From Campylobacter concisus (GTDB taxonomy: Bacteria; Campylobacterota; Campylobacteria; Campylobacterales; Campylobacteraceae): DNA of 64,000 nucleotides. Positions 24,432-33,687 of this stretch are shown here, one piece after another. A program made the translations under genes and the position numbers. Numbering within the stretch: the stretch's first letter is position 1; each line of letters starts with the position of its first letter. Location: assembly GCF_003048875.2 (NCBI RefSeq), contig NZ_CP049264.1, forward strand, positions 1,302,001 through 1,366,000, written 5' to 3'. The notes beneath the pieces were generated by a model that made no database searches, was not told the origin of the DNA, and saw only the letters and a program-made list of their open reading frames with translations.

Positions 24432-25538
24432 CTAAGCTCGTTTAAATTTATAGTAAAAGGTGCTGCCTTCATTATAAACGCTATCGACGCCATATAAAAT
24501 GTCATGTTTTTGGCAAATTTCACTGACGATATTTAGCCCAAGTCCAAAGCCGCCTTGGATTTCATCCTCTCTGACGTAGCGCTTCCAGATCCTTTTTACG
24601 TCCTTTATCCCCTTGCCAAAGTCCTGCACACTAAGATTGATGCGATCTGCTTCAAGCTCTAAATTTACTATTATCTCGCTCTCTTTTGGGCTGTATTTTA
24701 TGGCATTTGTGATGGTGTTATCGATGATGCGCTGAGCTTCGACCTTGCTTAGCATAGTAAATGCCTCGCTTGCTAAATTTGTCTTTACCACGATATGCTT
24801 GACATCAGCCACGCTTGAGAGAAATTTCACTCGCTCTTTAACGTATTCGCCTAAATTTAGCCTCTCAAGTGGGAATTTGATGTAGCCTCGTTTTATGAAG
24901 TATTCGACATCTTCGTAGGTTATTTGCATCTGTTTTAGGGCGTTTTTGATGCGGGTTATATACTTGTTTTCAAGCCCTAGCATCTCAAGGTTCATGCCAG
25001 CTACGCCAAGTGGAGTCTTTAGCTCGTGCATGGCGTCGTTAAAGAAGTTATTCATATACTTTTGAAACTCTTTGTAAGGCTTTACGCTACTTAGATATAA
25101 AAAATAGACGATAAAAAGCACTGCCACAAGGATGACAAGCAGCATGATGGCCGTTAAAAAGATGTTCTTTTTATTATCAAGCTCCTTTTCTACGACTATG
25201 TAGTAAGGGGTCTTATCTTTTATAAAAAAGCTCTTGTAAAAAAGATACCCGCCCTCTTCTAGGGTTACAAATTTAAAGCTGCTTGGCTCTTTGCTAAGCG
25301 TTGAGATGACTGGTTTAAAATTTACGTCATAAATCGCAAATTTATATTTTAGTGAGCTAGCTATATTTTCGTTTTTGAGAAATGAATTTTTGATGATGGT
25401 TTCATGCTTCATAGCGCCAAAGAGAGCCTTTGAGCTGCTATTTTTCTGACTTAAATTTAAGATCACAAAGCTTTGAAAGCAAAAGAGCGACATTATGACA
25501 AATGTCGCTATGATCTGGATCTTAAAGCTCTTGTGCAT
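24432..25538 (-). CDS. sensor histidine kinase without HAMP domain
   Basis: 368 residues: membrane segment 1 (about 9-28), a periplasmic sensor of roughly 100 residues, segment 2 (about 128-150), then directly the dimerisation helix with the phospho-acceptor in FFNDAMHELKTPLG and the ATPase domain: N-box IDNTITNAIKYSP, G1 DFGKGI, G2 GGFGLGLNIV. There is no HAMP linker. It overlaps the response regulator gene by 17 bases, and the pair lies directly downstream of the psr/phs-type operon; a signal related to sulfur or redox state is an inference. Confidence 0.92.
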   Translation of the reverse strand: MHKSFKIQIIATFVIMSLFCFQSFVILNLSQKNSSSKALFGAMKHETIIKNSFLKNENIASSLKYKFAIYDVNFKPVISTLSKEPSSFKFVTLEEGGYLFYKSFFIKDKTPYYIVVEKELDNKKNIFLTAIMLLVILVAVLFIVYFLYLSSVKPYKEFQKYMNNFFNDAMHELKTPLGVAGMNLEMLGLENKYITRIKNALKQMQITYEDVEYFIKRGYIKFPLERLNLGEYVKERVKFLSSVADVKHIVVKTNLASEAFTMLSKVEAQRIIDNTITNAIKYSPKESEIIVNLELEADRINLSVQDFGKGIKDVKRIWKRYVREDEIQGGFGLGLNIVSEICQKHDILYGVDSVYNEGSTFYYKFKRA

Positions 25539-26190
25539 CTATCTTGTAGCCTATGCGCCTCTTTGAGATGATAAAGTTATTGTTTGTCTTGTTTCTTATC
25601 TTTAAAACGTGCATCCTTATATCAGCGCCCTCTATATCTTTGTCGTTCCAGACAAGATCTCTAAGCTCCTCCATGCTGACGTAAGAATTTAGATGCGAGA
25701 CCAAACACTCGACCAAAGCGACCTCTTTTGCGCTAAGATCAACCATCTTGCCATCTTTAAGTAGCACACGTTTATTTAGATTAAAGCTAAACTCGTCATT
25801 TATCTTTACTATGTTTTTATCGTCAGTGCCATAGTACTTTCTCATAAGCTCAGCAACTCTAAATTTAAGCTCAGCTAGCTCAAATGGCTTTTTTAGATAC
25901 TCGTTACAGCCAAGCTCGTAGCCAATCGCCATATCATCTATATCAACTAAAGATGTCGTTATCATGATAGGAGCGTTTGGATTTAGACTTCTTATATACT
26001 TGATGACCTCGTGACCATTTACTCCAGGCACTTTTATGTCAAGTATAAAAAGGTGATAGAAATTTTTCTCTATCAAGTCGCAAGCCTCTTGACCGTCGCT
26101 CACCGCTGTAACTTCATAACCAAGCGTCTGCAAAAACTCACAGACACTCTCTTGAAACCCCAAATCATCTTCTAAAAGCAAAATCTTCAA
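25522..26190 (-). CDS. OmpR-family response regulator
   Basis: 222 residues. Receiver domain with acidic pocket LLLEDDLGF, phospho-acceptor Asp in LFILDIKVPG (about 53), T in IMITTS and Lys in EYLKKPFE; then a winged-helix output domain (LSAKEVALVECLVSHLNSYVSMEELRDLVW...IRMHVLKIRNK). It starts with TTG 26188-26190 (MKILLLEDD); AGGAG lies six bases upstream, and no ATG fits the receiver start. Partner of the histidine kinase overlapping its 3' end. A 9-10 bp inverted repeat (TAATACTTAA 26236-26245 and its complement 26274-26283) lies just upstream. Confidence 0.93.
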   Translation of the reverse strand: MKILLLEDDLGFQESVCEFLQTLGYEVTAVSDGQEACDLIEKNFYHLFILDIKVPGVNGHEVIKYIRSLNPNAPIMITTSLVDIDDMAIGYELGCNEYLKKPFELAELKFRVAELMRKYYGTDDKNIVKINDEFSFNLNKRVLLKDGKMVDLSAKEVALVECLVSHLNSYVSMEELRDLVWNDKDIEGADIRMHVLKIRNKTNNNFIISKRRIGYKIDAQEL

Positions 26191-26280
26191 AATGCTCTCC
26201 TAAAAAACAAACTTTAATAAGATTTTTATCTATTGTAATACTTAATAGGTAAATTTCAAATTAAAATTCTTTTTTAAGTA

Positions 26281-27216
26281 TTAAATAAAAATTTGTCCTG
26301 CATAGACTATGTAATATCTTAGCAAAAAGACGCCACAAATGACTAAAATAGCGTTTAGCACGGCAAATTCGCGTTTGAAATCATGCACCTTTAAGACGCT
26401 TAAGTCTAAAATGATAGGCACAGCCATACCAAGACCTATGACGCCGATATAAAACATCAGCCCAAGAGAATTTGCACTAAGTGCGTTTGCTACGCTCTGC
26501 GCACCACTTGCACTTGCACCTTTTACAACCATAAAAAGAGCAACTATTAGCAAAAACTCGGCTACGATCGCTAAAAAGTCAAATTTTAATAAAAAGTGTG
26601 CAGTTTGGTTTTGCGCTCTCTTTTCATCTTTTAGCACGCCAAGAAGCAGCGTAAAAGCACCAGCACAGCTTAAGCCAGAAACTAAGAATAATAGTGGCAA
26701 AACTGGCGTGTTCCAAAGTGCGATCTTGTGAGCTGCGCTTAGCAAAAAGCCTGTATATGCGCCAACGCCGATGCCAAGGATGAAAAGTAAAATTCCAAGC
26801 AAACCTGAAAGCTTGCTAGCTAAATTTGTAAGCGCGTCAAAAAGTGAAATTTTAAGCATTGCTATCTCATTTTTAAACGCACCAACCGCGTATATAACGC
26901 TAAGAGGCGTATAAACTAGAAGCAGCGCAACGCCTATTGACATAACTGAGTCAAAGTTGTAGAGCAAGAGTATCCAGTAAAAGCTAAGCGGTTTGCCAAG
27001 ATCAAGCACCAAAAGAGCAAGTCCAAGGATGATCGCCACTGGAGCGATAAGAGCGGCTGCTTTAAAGTAGTAGTTGCCTTTGCCAAATTTATTTGAGATG
27101 AGCACAGCAACGATGCTAGCACCTGCACTAAGTCCTGCTAAAAATAGATAAAAAGCTATCGGCCAGCCCCAGTAAATTTCTGTGTATTGAGCTAGGCTTC
27201 CTGACATGTTATTCAT
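26281..27216 (-). CDS. psrC: NrfD/PsrC-family membrane subunit of a molybdoenzyme
   Basis: 311 residues with eight to nine hydrophobic segments; quinol-oxidising membrane anchor of the polysulfide/thiosulfate reductase family. The N-terminal EIYWGWPIAFYLFLAGLSAGASI is the conserved first segment of NrfD/PsrC. It overlaps psrB by eight bases. Together with the two upstream genes it forms the A-B-C order of Wolinella psrABC and Salmonella phsABC. The choice between polysulfide and thiosulfate as substrate cannot be made from the sequence, so the symbol is provisional. Confidence 0.85.
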   Translation of the reverse strand: MNNMSGSLAQYTEIYWGWPIAFYLFLAGLSAGASIVAVLISNKFGKGNYYFKAAALIAPVAIILGLALLVLDLGKPLSFYWILLLYNFDSVMSIGVALLLVYTPLSVIYAVGAFKNEIAMLKISLFDALTNLASKLSGLLGILLFILGIGVGAYTGFLLSAAHKIALWNTPVLPLLFLVSGLSCAGAFTLLLGVLKDEKRAQNQTAHFLLKFDFLAIVAEFLLIVALFMVVKGASASGAQSVANALSANSLGLMFYIGVIGLGMAVPIILDLSVLKVHDFKREFAVLNAILVICGVFLLRYYIVYAGQIFI

Positions 27217-27772
27217 GGTGTGCTCCTTTTGTATTTGCGATCATTGCAAGTGAAGGTTTTGTGTTTAACTCCGCTTTTGGCAAGTAGTATTTGCTCTCTT
27301 TTAGTTTCTTTGAAATTTTAGAGTTTTCATCATTTACGTCGCCAAAAGTTAGGGCATTGGTAGGGCAGACGCTAACACAAGCTGGCTCTTTGCCCTCTTC
27401 TAGCCTACTCTCATAGCAAAATGTGCATTTGCCTATCTCACCATCTGGCAAGACGTAGCGAGCATCGTATGGACAGGCTAGGATGCAGTACTTGCAGCTA
27501 ACGCAAATTCTATGATCAAGCAGTGTCACGCCATCAGCCGTTTTAAAGCTAGCGCCAGTTGGGCAAACCTCAACGCAAGGTGCATCTTCGCACATAACGC
27601 AGCTTTGACGTAAAAAGTCAGTCTTTAAATTTGGAAATGTCCCACTCATCTTTGCATGCACCTGAAAGCGGTAAAGTCCCCTTGGCACGTTGTTTGCACT
27701 TCTGCAAGCTACCGAGCAGCCTTGACAGCCGATGCATAAATTTTCATCATGTATCATCATATATTTTTTCAT
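27209..27772 (-). CDS. psrB: four-cluster iron-sulfur subunit of a Psr/Phs-type reductase
   Basis: 187 residues of the NrfC/PsrB/DmsB type with 16 cluster cysteines in four groups: CIGCQGCSVAC; CVMCEDAPCVEVCPTGA; CVSCKYCILACPYDARY; CTFCYESRLEEGKEPACVSVCP. It carries electrons from the membrane quinol site to the molybdenum subunit and is probably exported by riding on the Tat-targeted A subunit, as it has no signal of its own. ATG 27770-27772 follows AAGGA; nine bases separate it from the A gene. Confidence 0.9.
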   Translation of the reverse strand: MKKYMMIHDENLCIGCQGCSVACRSANNVPRGLYRFQVHAKMSGTFPNLKTDFLRQSCVMCEDAPCVEVCPTGASFKTADGVTLLDHRICVSCKYCILACPYDARYVLPDGEIGKCTFCYESRLEEGKEPACVSVCPTNALTFGDVNDENSKISKKLKESKYYLPKAELNTKPSLAMIANTKGAHHE

Positions 27773-27781
27773 TTTTTATCC

Positions 27782-30055
27782 TTACGCTTTACTTATGCTA
27801 ACGCCAACATTTGTAACCATAGTCGCAGCCACCGGACCCTCAGCTGGATCAAGAAGCACGCTTGTGTTAAGCCCTACGTGATCTATGCTCTTAAGGCCTG
27901 GCGTGATGTGTCCAAAGCCGTGATAGATAAAGAGCGTATCTTCTCTAATGCCCTCAGTCACCATAAGCTTGCCCTTTTGCTCGCCAAATTTATTTTTGAC
28001 TAAGACCGTGTCGCCGTCACGTAAATTTTGCTTTTTAGCTGTGTTTGGATTGATCCAGATAGGGCTATCGCTCATAAGGTCATTTAAAAATGGCACTGCC
28101 TGAGTGTGGCCGTTGGTATGAATAGGCGTTTTACCGCAAGTTAAGCAAAGCTCGTGTCCGTCAAATGTGTCCATATCTTTGTCATTTAGCGCGCCATATC
28201 CTGCAAACTGCGCCTCGACATCAGGCAAAAATAGCTCTATCTTGCCACTTTTTGTTTTAAGCTTAGCCATATCGTCCATCAAACCATTTTCACCTACAAA
28301 TTTAGATGCGACTGGATATTTAGCGATAAATTTATCGATCATGCCTTTTTCTCTAAACAAAATTCCCGGCTCGTCCCACGTGATAAAGCCATCTTTTTCT
28401 AGTGCGGCAAGTAAATTTACATCTCCACCAGCTTGTTGCATCCTAAACTCGCGTATGTCGTTCCAAGTGTAAAGCTCATCTATCTTCATGCGGCGTGCTA
28501 GCTCTCTAAAGATAAACGCCCCATCTTTCGTATCGCCAACTGGATCAACGACTTTATTTCTTATCATATAAGCTGGTTTTAGACCCGACTTATCCTCTAT
28601 GCCCTCGTCGCGCTCTAGGTAGCTGCTCTCAGGCAAGATGACATCAGCAAAGGTCGCCATATCGTTTAGATAGACATCGCTCACTACGATGAGCTCAAGC
28701 TTCTTCATCGCCTCTATGCTCTTCATCGTCTCAGCCACGTTTATGAGGTGGTTAAAGCGGATGTTAAACCACCCTTTTATGGCGTAAGGCTTCTCGTTTA
28801 AGATAGCGTTATCTATATCCATCAAAACGCCATGTTTTCTGCTTACAAATTTATGCGCTCCAGCCTCGCCAGCGAAGTCTAGTCTAGTGACTTTTGGCAC
28901 TTTAAATTTCTCATCTGGGTTTTTAAGAACTGGAAATTTATCCTCACCAACTAGTTTGTTAAAGGTCTTTGCATTTTTGCCACCAAAAAGACCGCCCTTA
29001 ACCTCCCAGTTGCCCATCATCGCATTTGCCACCATTATAGCTTTTGTTCTCATATACTCAGCTCTTGTGGTGGTTGTCTTATGCCCAAAATCAAAAATAA
29101 CTCTTGGAGCAGCTTTATAAATTTCATCAGCGATGCGTCTAACATCACTTGCTTTTATGCCAGTGATTGTCTCTTGCCATTCAGGCGTTTTGCCCTCTAC
29201 GCTTTTAACGATCTCATCAAAGCCAGTTGTAAATTTTTCTATAAATTCTTTATCGTAAGTGCCATTTTGTATCCAAGTGTTGATAAGTGCTAGCACAAAG
29301 GCAAGGTCAGTGCCTGGTTTAACTGGTAGCCACTCATCAGCCTTTGAAGCTACAACGCTAAATCTTGGCTCAAGCACAAGTAGCTTTGTATCCTTGCTAG
29401 CTGCAAATTTAGCAAGCTTTTTAGCATCAGCTATGACGATGCCCTCAAAGAGGTTGTGACCAAAATTTACAACGTATTTTGCATTTGCAAAGTCTCTTTT
29501 TAGCTTAGCGATGCCATACATCTGCTCGCAGACCATTTGGTAGGTGATCGGACAGCATGAAAAGTGTGAAAAGCAGTTTGGCGAGCCATAAGCTGAGGCA
29601 AAATTTACCATCAGCTTATGCGTTTGCGAGCTTTTACAGGTAAATACAAAGCTTTCAGGGCCATACTTTTGCTTGATCTCAAGCATCTTTGAAGCAACAT
29701 AGTCAAGCGCCTCGTCCCAGCTAACCTCGCGCCATTTATTTTCGCCTCTCTCGCCAGCTCTGATTAATGGCTTTTTGATCCTATTTTCATCATAGAGCTG
29801 ACTTAATCCTGAGCCACCCCTTGCACAAAGAGAGGTTGCTGTGCCGCCAGCTTTTGGATTGCCACTTAAAAAGCGAACTTTGCCATCAACGACTTTTGCT
29901 TCGATAGGACACCTTGAAGAGCACATCTCACAAAAGCTATGAACGTGCTTTTCGCCTCCATTTGCAGCACCTTGCAAAGCACCACCTGACAGAGATGATG
30001 CAGCTGCACTAACTCCTGCACTGAATTTTAAAAATTCTCGTCTATTTAAGCTCAT
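27782..30055 (-). CDS. psrA: molybdopterin catalytic subunit, polysulfide/thiosulfate reductase type
   Basis: 757 residues, periplasmic. The Tat signal is SLNRREFLKFSAGVSAAASSL. The N-terminal [4Fe-4S] site is HSFCEMCSSRCPIEAKV with the fourth Cys in LCARGGSG. A Cys in NCFSHFSCCP, roughly residue 160-170, is in place to ligate molybdenum as in PsrA/PhsA. The C-terminal molybdopterin-binding domain (HELCLTCGKTPIHTNGH onward) is complete. It is the first gene of psrABC; the two-component system follows. The preceding 300 bases are very A/T-rich, with an 11-bp inverted repeat near the start. Arsenate or other oxyanion reduction is less likely given the C-type ligand and operon order. Confidence 0.9.
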   Translation of the reverse strand: MSLNRREFLKFSAGVSAAASSLSGGALQGAANGGEKHVHSFCEMCSSRCPIEAKVVDGKVRFLSGNPKAGGTATSLCARGGSGLSQLYDENRIKKPLIRAGERGENKWREVSWDEALDYVASKMLEIKQKYGPESFVFTCKSSQTHKLMVNFASAYGSPNCFSHFSCCPITYQMVCEQMYGIAKLKRDFANAKYVVNFGHNLFEGIVIADAKKLAKFAASKDTKLLVLEPRFSVVASKADEWLPVKPGTDLAFVLALINTWIQNGTYDKEFIEKFTTGFDEIVKSVEGKTPEWQETITGIKASDVRRIADEIYKAAPRVIFDFGHKTTTTRAEYMRTKAIMVANAMMGNWEVKGGLFGGKNAKTFNKLVGEDKFPVLKNPDEKFKVPKVTRLDFAGEAGAHKFVSRKHGVLMDIDNAILNEKPYAIKGWFNIRFNHLINVAETMKSIEAMKKLELIVVSDVYLNDMATFADVILPESSYLERDEGIEDKSGLKPAYMIRNKVVDPVGDTKDGAFIFRELARRMKIDELYTWNDIREFRMQQAGGDVNLLAALEKDGFITWDEPGILFREKGMIDKFIAKYPVASKFVGENGLMDDMAKLKTKSGKIELFLPDVEAQFAGYGALNDKDMDTFDGHELCLTCGKTPIHTNGHTQAVPFLNDLMSDSPIWINPNTAKKQNLRDGDTVLVKNKFGEQKGKLMVTEGIREDTLFIYHGFGHITPGLKSIDHVGLNTSVLLDPAEGPVAATMVTNVGVSISKA

Positions 30056-30330
30056 CTTTCTCCCTTTAAAAGAAATTTTACTTTTTGTTATTTTATTATT
30101 TAAAGTTGAAAGTAAAATTAAATTTTATTTAATAATTTTTTTTAGTTTTTATTTTTTATGATATGTGAGATTAACTATCAAAATAGAGCAAATTTTAAAA
30201 ATGATAAATTAAGATGGATTAAATTTTAGCGCGATTTTTGCGTGATTTATAAAAATGAAAAAATTAAATTTAAAAAGAGATGTTATTTAAGAATTTGATA
30301 TAAAAAATTGAAAATTTAGAGAAGAATAAA
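30056..30330. other. A/T-rich upstream region of the psr-type operon
   Basis: No gene seen. The 275 bases are extremely A/T-rich. AATTTTACTTT 30074-30084 and its exact complement AAAGTAAAATT 30109-30119 form an 11-bp inverted repeat close to the psrA start. It could be an operator or a leader hairpin. The promoter could not be placed with confidence among the many T-rich hexamers. Confidence 0.4.
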
Positions 30331-30352
30331 AAGCCGAGAGAAATCTCGGCTT
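30331..30352 (-). terminator. dcuA terminator
   Basis: AAGCCGAGA pairs with TCTCGGCTT around a four-base loop, followed on the minus strand by TTTATTCTTC. Classic rho-independent form immediately after the dcuA stop. Confidence 0.85.
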
Positions 30353-30357
30353 AAGTT

Positions 30358-31701
30358 TTATATAAGAACTGGAGCTACTATAAATCCAAGGATAACTGAT
30401 AATGCAACCATTATAGTTCCTGGGATGAAGAATGAGTGGTTAAATACAAATTTACCAACTCTTGTAGTTCCTGTATCGTCCATCGCTATCGCACCTAGTG
30501 TTGTAGGATATGTTGGCAATACAAATAGACCAGAAACTGCAGCAAATGAAGCTACAAGGATCCAAATTTGACCTGAATTTTCAGGGCTAGTCATACCAAG
30601 AGCAGCAGCAACAGCAGGCATCATAACCTTTGTTGTAGCAGCTTGTGAGTATAGCAAGCAGCTTAAGAAATAAAGCGCAACAGCTAGGATAAATGGATAC
30701 TGAGTAACGAAGTCTTTTGCAACCTCTTTGATAGCGTCAAGGTGTCCATTAACAAATGTTGTACCAAGCCATGCGATACCAACAACGCAGATGCACGCAT
30801 TCATACCGCTTTGGAAAGTGCTAGTTGATAGAAGTTTGCCTGTCTCAACTTTGCAAGCTACTGCTATTGTAAAGCCGATAGTTAGCATAAAGCTAATGAT
30901 AGCTGCATCTCTTGAAAGGATAGGTTTTTCTACTAAATTTAAGCTCTTTGAGATACATAGCGCATAGCAAACTACGATCAAAACGCCAACTGCAAAGATC
31001 GCAACTGATCTTTTTGCGTATGGTTTTGGCTCGTGATACTCGACATCCTTAACCTCTGCAACCAAACCTTTTGCAAGTCTTTCTTGATAGATAGGATCTT
31101 TTGAAAGGTCAAGATCGTAAAATTTATTGATGATAAATGCAGTGATAACCATCGCTACAAATGTAGTTGATATACAAATAAATAGCAACACTGGATAGCT
31201 AACACCCAGCTTCTCGCATAGACCACTCATAGCAACAAACGCAGCTGAGATCGGGCTTGCAGTGATCGCTACTTGAGAAGAGACAACTGAAAGCGCAAGT
31301 GGAGCTGAAGGTTTGATGTTTTGAGTTTTTGCAACCTCAACGATAACAGGGATCATAGAGAACGCAGTGTGTCCAGTACCTGCAAGGATAGTTAAAAAGT
31401 AAGTAACTATCGGAGCAAGAAAGTTGATCTGTTTTGGATTCTTGCGTAAAATTTTTGTTGCTACTTGAACTAAATAATCAAGTCCGCCCGCAACTTGCAA
31501 AGCTGTGATCGCTGAGATAACTGAAGCGATGATCAAGATAACATCCATAGGGATATCTTTCATATCGACTTTCATACCAAGTAAAGCGAGTATCACAACG
31601 CCAAGACCACCTGCGTAGCCAACGCCCATACCACCTAGTTTGACACCAAGATAGATGCCGCCAAATAGGACTATAATCTGTAAGATCAGCATTATATCCA
31701 T
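30358..31701 (-). CDS. dcuA: anaerobic C4-dicarboxylate transporter DcuA
   Basis: 447 residues, about ten to twelve membrane segments, Dcu family. Exchanges aspartate, fumarate or succinate across the inner membrane in low oxygen. Family stretches such as GGMGVGYAGGLGVVILALLGMK, FLAPIVTYFLTILAGTGHTAFSMIPVI and SSQVAITASPISAAFVA are visible. Assignment to DcuA rather than DcuB rests on its place 91 bases after aspA, as in C. jejuni and E. coli. A strong terminator follows. Confidence 0.93.
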   Translation of the reverse strand: MDIMLILQIIVLFGGIYLGVKLGGMGVGYAGGLGVVILALLGMKVDMKDIPMDVILIIASVISAITALQVAGGLDYLVQVATKILRKNPKQINFLAPIVTYFLTILAGTGHTAFSMIPVIVEVAKTQNIKPSAPLALSVVSSQVAITASPISAAFVAMSGLCEKLGVSYPVLLFICISTTFVAMVITAFIINKFYDLDLSKDPIYQERLAKGLVAEVKDVEYHEPKPYAKRSVAIFAVGVLIVVCYALCISKSLNLVEKPILSRDAAIISFMLTIGFTIAVACKVETGKLLSTSTFQSGMNACICVVGIAWLGTTFVNGHLDAIKEVAKDFVTQYPFILAVALYFLSCLLYSQAATTKVMMPAVAAALGMTSPENSGQIWILVASFAAVSGLFVLPTYPTTLGAIAMDDTGTTRVGKFVFNHSFFIPGTIMVALSVILGFIVAPVLI

Positions 31702-31792
31702 CGAAAACTCCTTTATTAAATTTTATTACTAAAATCACCACTTAAGCGTGTCAGAATTCTGGCACGCTTTTAATAATACTTTGCTTAAATTT

Positions 31793-33193
31793 TTACTTAA
31801 CCATGCTCGGATTTAGCATATTTTTAGGCTCTAAAATCTTATCGATCTCATCTTTGCTTAGATAGCCTCTCTCTAGGCAGATATCGCCAACTGCTTTACC
31901 TGTTTGAAGAGCTTCTTTAGCGATGCTTGCTGATTTTTCATAGCCGATATATGGGTTAAATGCTGTTACGATACCAACTGAGCCAAGAACTGATTTTAAG
32001 CAAGCCTCAGGGTTTGCAGTAAGTTTTTTGATAGCTTTTTCAGCTAGTGTTTTCATAGCATTTTCAAGGATGAATATAGAGTTAAATAGCGCATAAGCGA
32101 TACCTGGCTCAAATGCATTTAGCTCAAATTCGCCTCTTTCAGAGCAAAGCATGATAGTTACGTCGTTGCCGATAACCTCATAGCAAGCTTCTCCAACAAC
32201 CTCGGCGATAACTGGATTTACCTTACCTGGCATGATTGAGCTGCCTGGTTGCATTTGAGGTAAATTTATCTCACCAAGACCGCATCTTGGGCCTGAGTTC
32301 ATTAGTCTTAAGTCATTTGCGATTTTTGAAAGTCTAACAGCTGCGGTTTTAAGCGCACCACTTACGTGGACGAAGTCTGCAGTATCTTGCGTAGCAGCGA
32401 TAAAATCATCAGCCTTTTTAAAATCAACTCCAGTGATCTCTTTTAGCTTTTTAACAACTACATTTTTATACTCTGGGTGGCAGTTGATGCCTGTGCCTAT
32501 CGCAGTTGCGCCCATGTTTAGATGTGTCATTGACTCACGAGCTGCTGTGATCTTTTCGATGTCACTTTTGATGTAGCTTGCAAATGCGTTAAAAGTGTTG
32601 CCAAGTGTTGTAGGGACGGCATCTTCAAGCTCTGTTCTACCCATTTTGATGATATCTTTAAATTCTTTTGCTTTTTTCTCAAGCTCATCTTTTAGTAAAT
32701 TCATAGCAGCAAGCAAGTCAGTAAGTTTTGCATAAGTTGCTACTTTAATAGAGCTTGGATAAGTGTCATTTGTGCTTTGTCCAAGGTTTGTGTGATCATT
32801 TGGATGGATGTATTGATACTCACCTTTTTTGTGACCAAGGCTCTCAAGCGCGATATTTGTGATAACCTCGTTTGAGTTCATATTTGTACTTGTTCCTGCG
32901 CCACCTTGAACCATATCAACAACAAATTGATCTAAAAACTCGCCAGCTATTACTCTATCAGCAGCTTTTGCCAAAGCATCAGCTATCTTTGGATCTAAAA
33001 CGCCAACCTCTTTATTTGCAAGCGCAGCAGCTTTTTTGATCTGCGCAAATGCCTTTACAAAGTATGGATACTCTTTTAATGTTCTACCACTCATGTGGAA
33101 GTTTTCAGTAGCCCTAAATGTTTGGATGCCATAGTAAAAATTGTCAGAAATTTCCAACTCGCCAATAAAATCATGTTCTCTTCTGGTTGCCAT
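31793..33193 (-). CDS. aspA: aspartate ammonia-lyase
   Basis: Converts aspartate to fumarate and ammonia. 466 residues with the superfamily signature GSSIMPGKVNPV (about 317-328), the TNMNSNEVI and STNDTYPSS active-site segments and GATAIGTGINCHPEY. In Campylobacter it lets aspartate feed fumarate respiration and the TCA cycle. AAGGAG precedes the ATG. It is cotranscribed with dcuA, and FrdCAB further along the window uses its product. Confidence 0.98.
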   Translation of the reverse strand: MATRREHDFIGELEISDNFYYGIQTFRATENFHMSGRTLKEYPYFVKAFAQIKKAAALANKEVGVLDPKIADALAKAADRVIAGEFLDQFVVDMVQGGAGTSTNMNSNEVITNIALESLGHKKGEYQYIHPNDHTNLGQSTNDTYPSSIKVATYAKLTDLLAAMNLLKDELEKKAKEFKDIIKMGRTELEDAVPTTLGNTFNAFASYIKSDIEKITAARESMTHLNMGATAIGTGINCHPEYKNVVVKKLKEITGVDFKKADDFIAATQDTADFVHVSGALKTAAVRLSKIANDLRLMNSGPRCGLGEINLPQMQPGSSIMPGKVNPVIAEVVGEACYEVIGNDVTIMLCSERGEFELNAFEPGIAYALFNSIFILENAMKTLAEKAIKKLTANPEACLKSVLGSVGIVTAFNPYIGYEKSASIAKEALQTGKAVGDICLERGYLSKDEIDKILEPKNMLNPSMVK

Positions 33194-33652
33194 AACAGCT
33201 TCTCCTTAGTAAAAATTTGTTACCGAGTGAAATTATATAGGTATTTGAGATTTTAAATATTAATGACTACTTATTTTTTTTAAGTTTTAAGCTTTTGACT
33301 TGATATGGCGCTCTTTGAAAGAAAATTATATTTCATATTTAAGCTAATTTTTAGGAATTTGCTTGTCTAAATTGTTATATTACTAATAATATCACTTTTT
33401 TATTATATAAAAAGGGTCAAATTAACTCAGATTTGTCCTACACTTTAAGTTTAAAAGCCATTTTTGAGAAAATTTAACAAAATATTAATATAAATTCAAA
33501 GTTATCAAAATAGTAAAATAAAAATTCTAAGTTAAATTTTCTTTATAATATTACTTCGTGACACATTTATATGATGAAAATTTAAAATTTACGGTTCTAT
33601 CTAAATTTACAAACTCGCTATGAATGGTAAATTTAAGGGGATAAATTTAAAC
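33194..33652. other. intergenic region between aspA and the ABC-F gene
   Basis: No gene seen in this 459-base A/T-rich stretch. On the minus strand TATAAT at 33237-33232 lies about 38 bases before the aspA ATG and is the likely -10 box of aspA. No clear hairpin or repeat besides the ABC-F terminator that follows at 33653. Confidence 0.45.
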
Positions 33653-33677
33653 TGCCTCTAGAAATTTCCTAGAGGCA
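33653..33677 (-). terminator. ABC-F gene terminator
   Basis: TGCCTCTAG 33653-33661 pairs with CTAGAGGCA 33669-33677 around a seven-base loop; the minus strand continues GTTTAAATTT. The hairpin begins just after the stop at 33688. Confidence 0.65.
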
Positions 33678-33687
33678 AAGTGAGCAT

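Noticed and set aside
33194-33652. A hidden gene in the long aspA-ABC-F gap
   Set aside because: All frames are closed by frequent stops and the stretch is A/T-rich throughout; only the aspA promoter and the ABC-F hairpin stand out.
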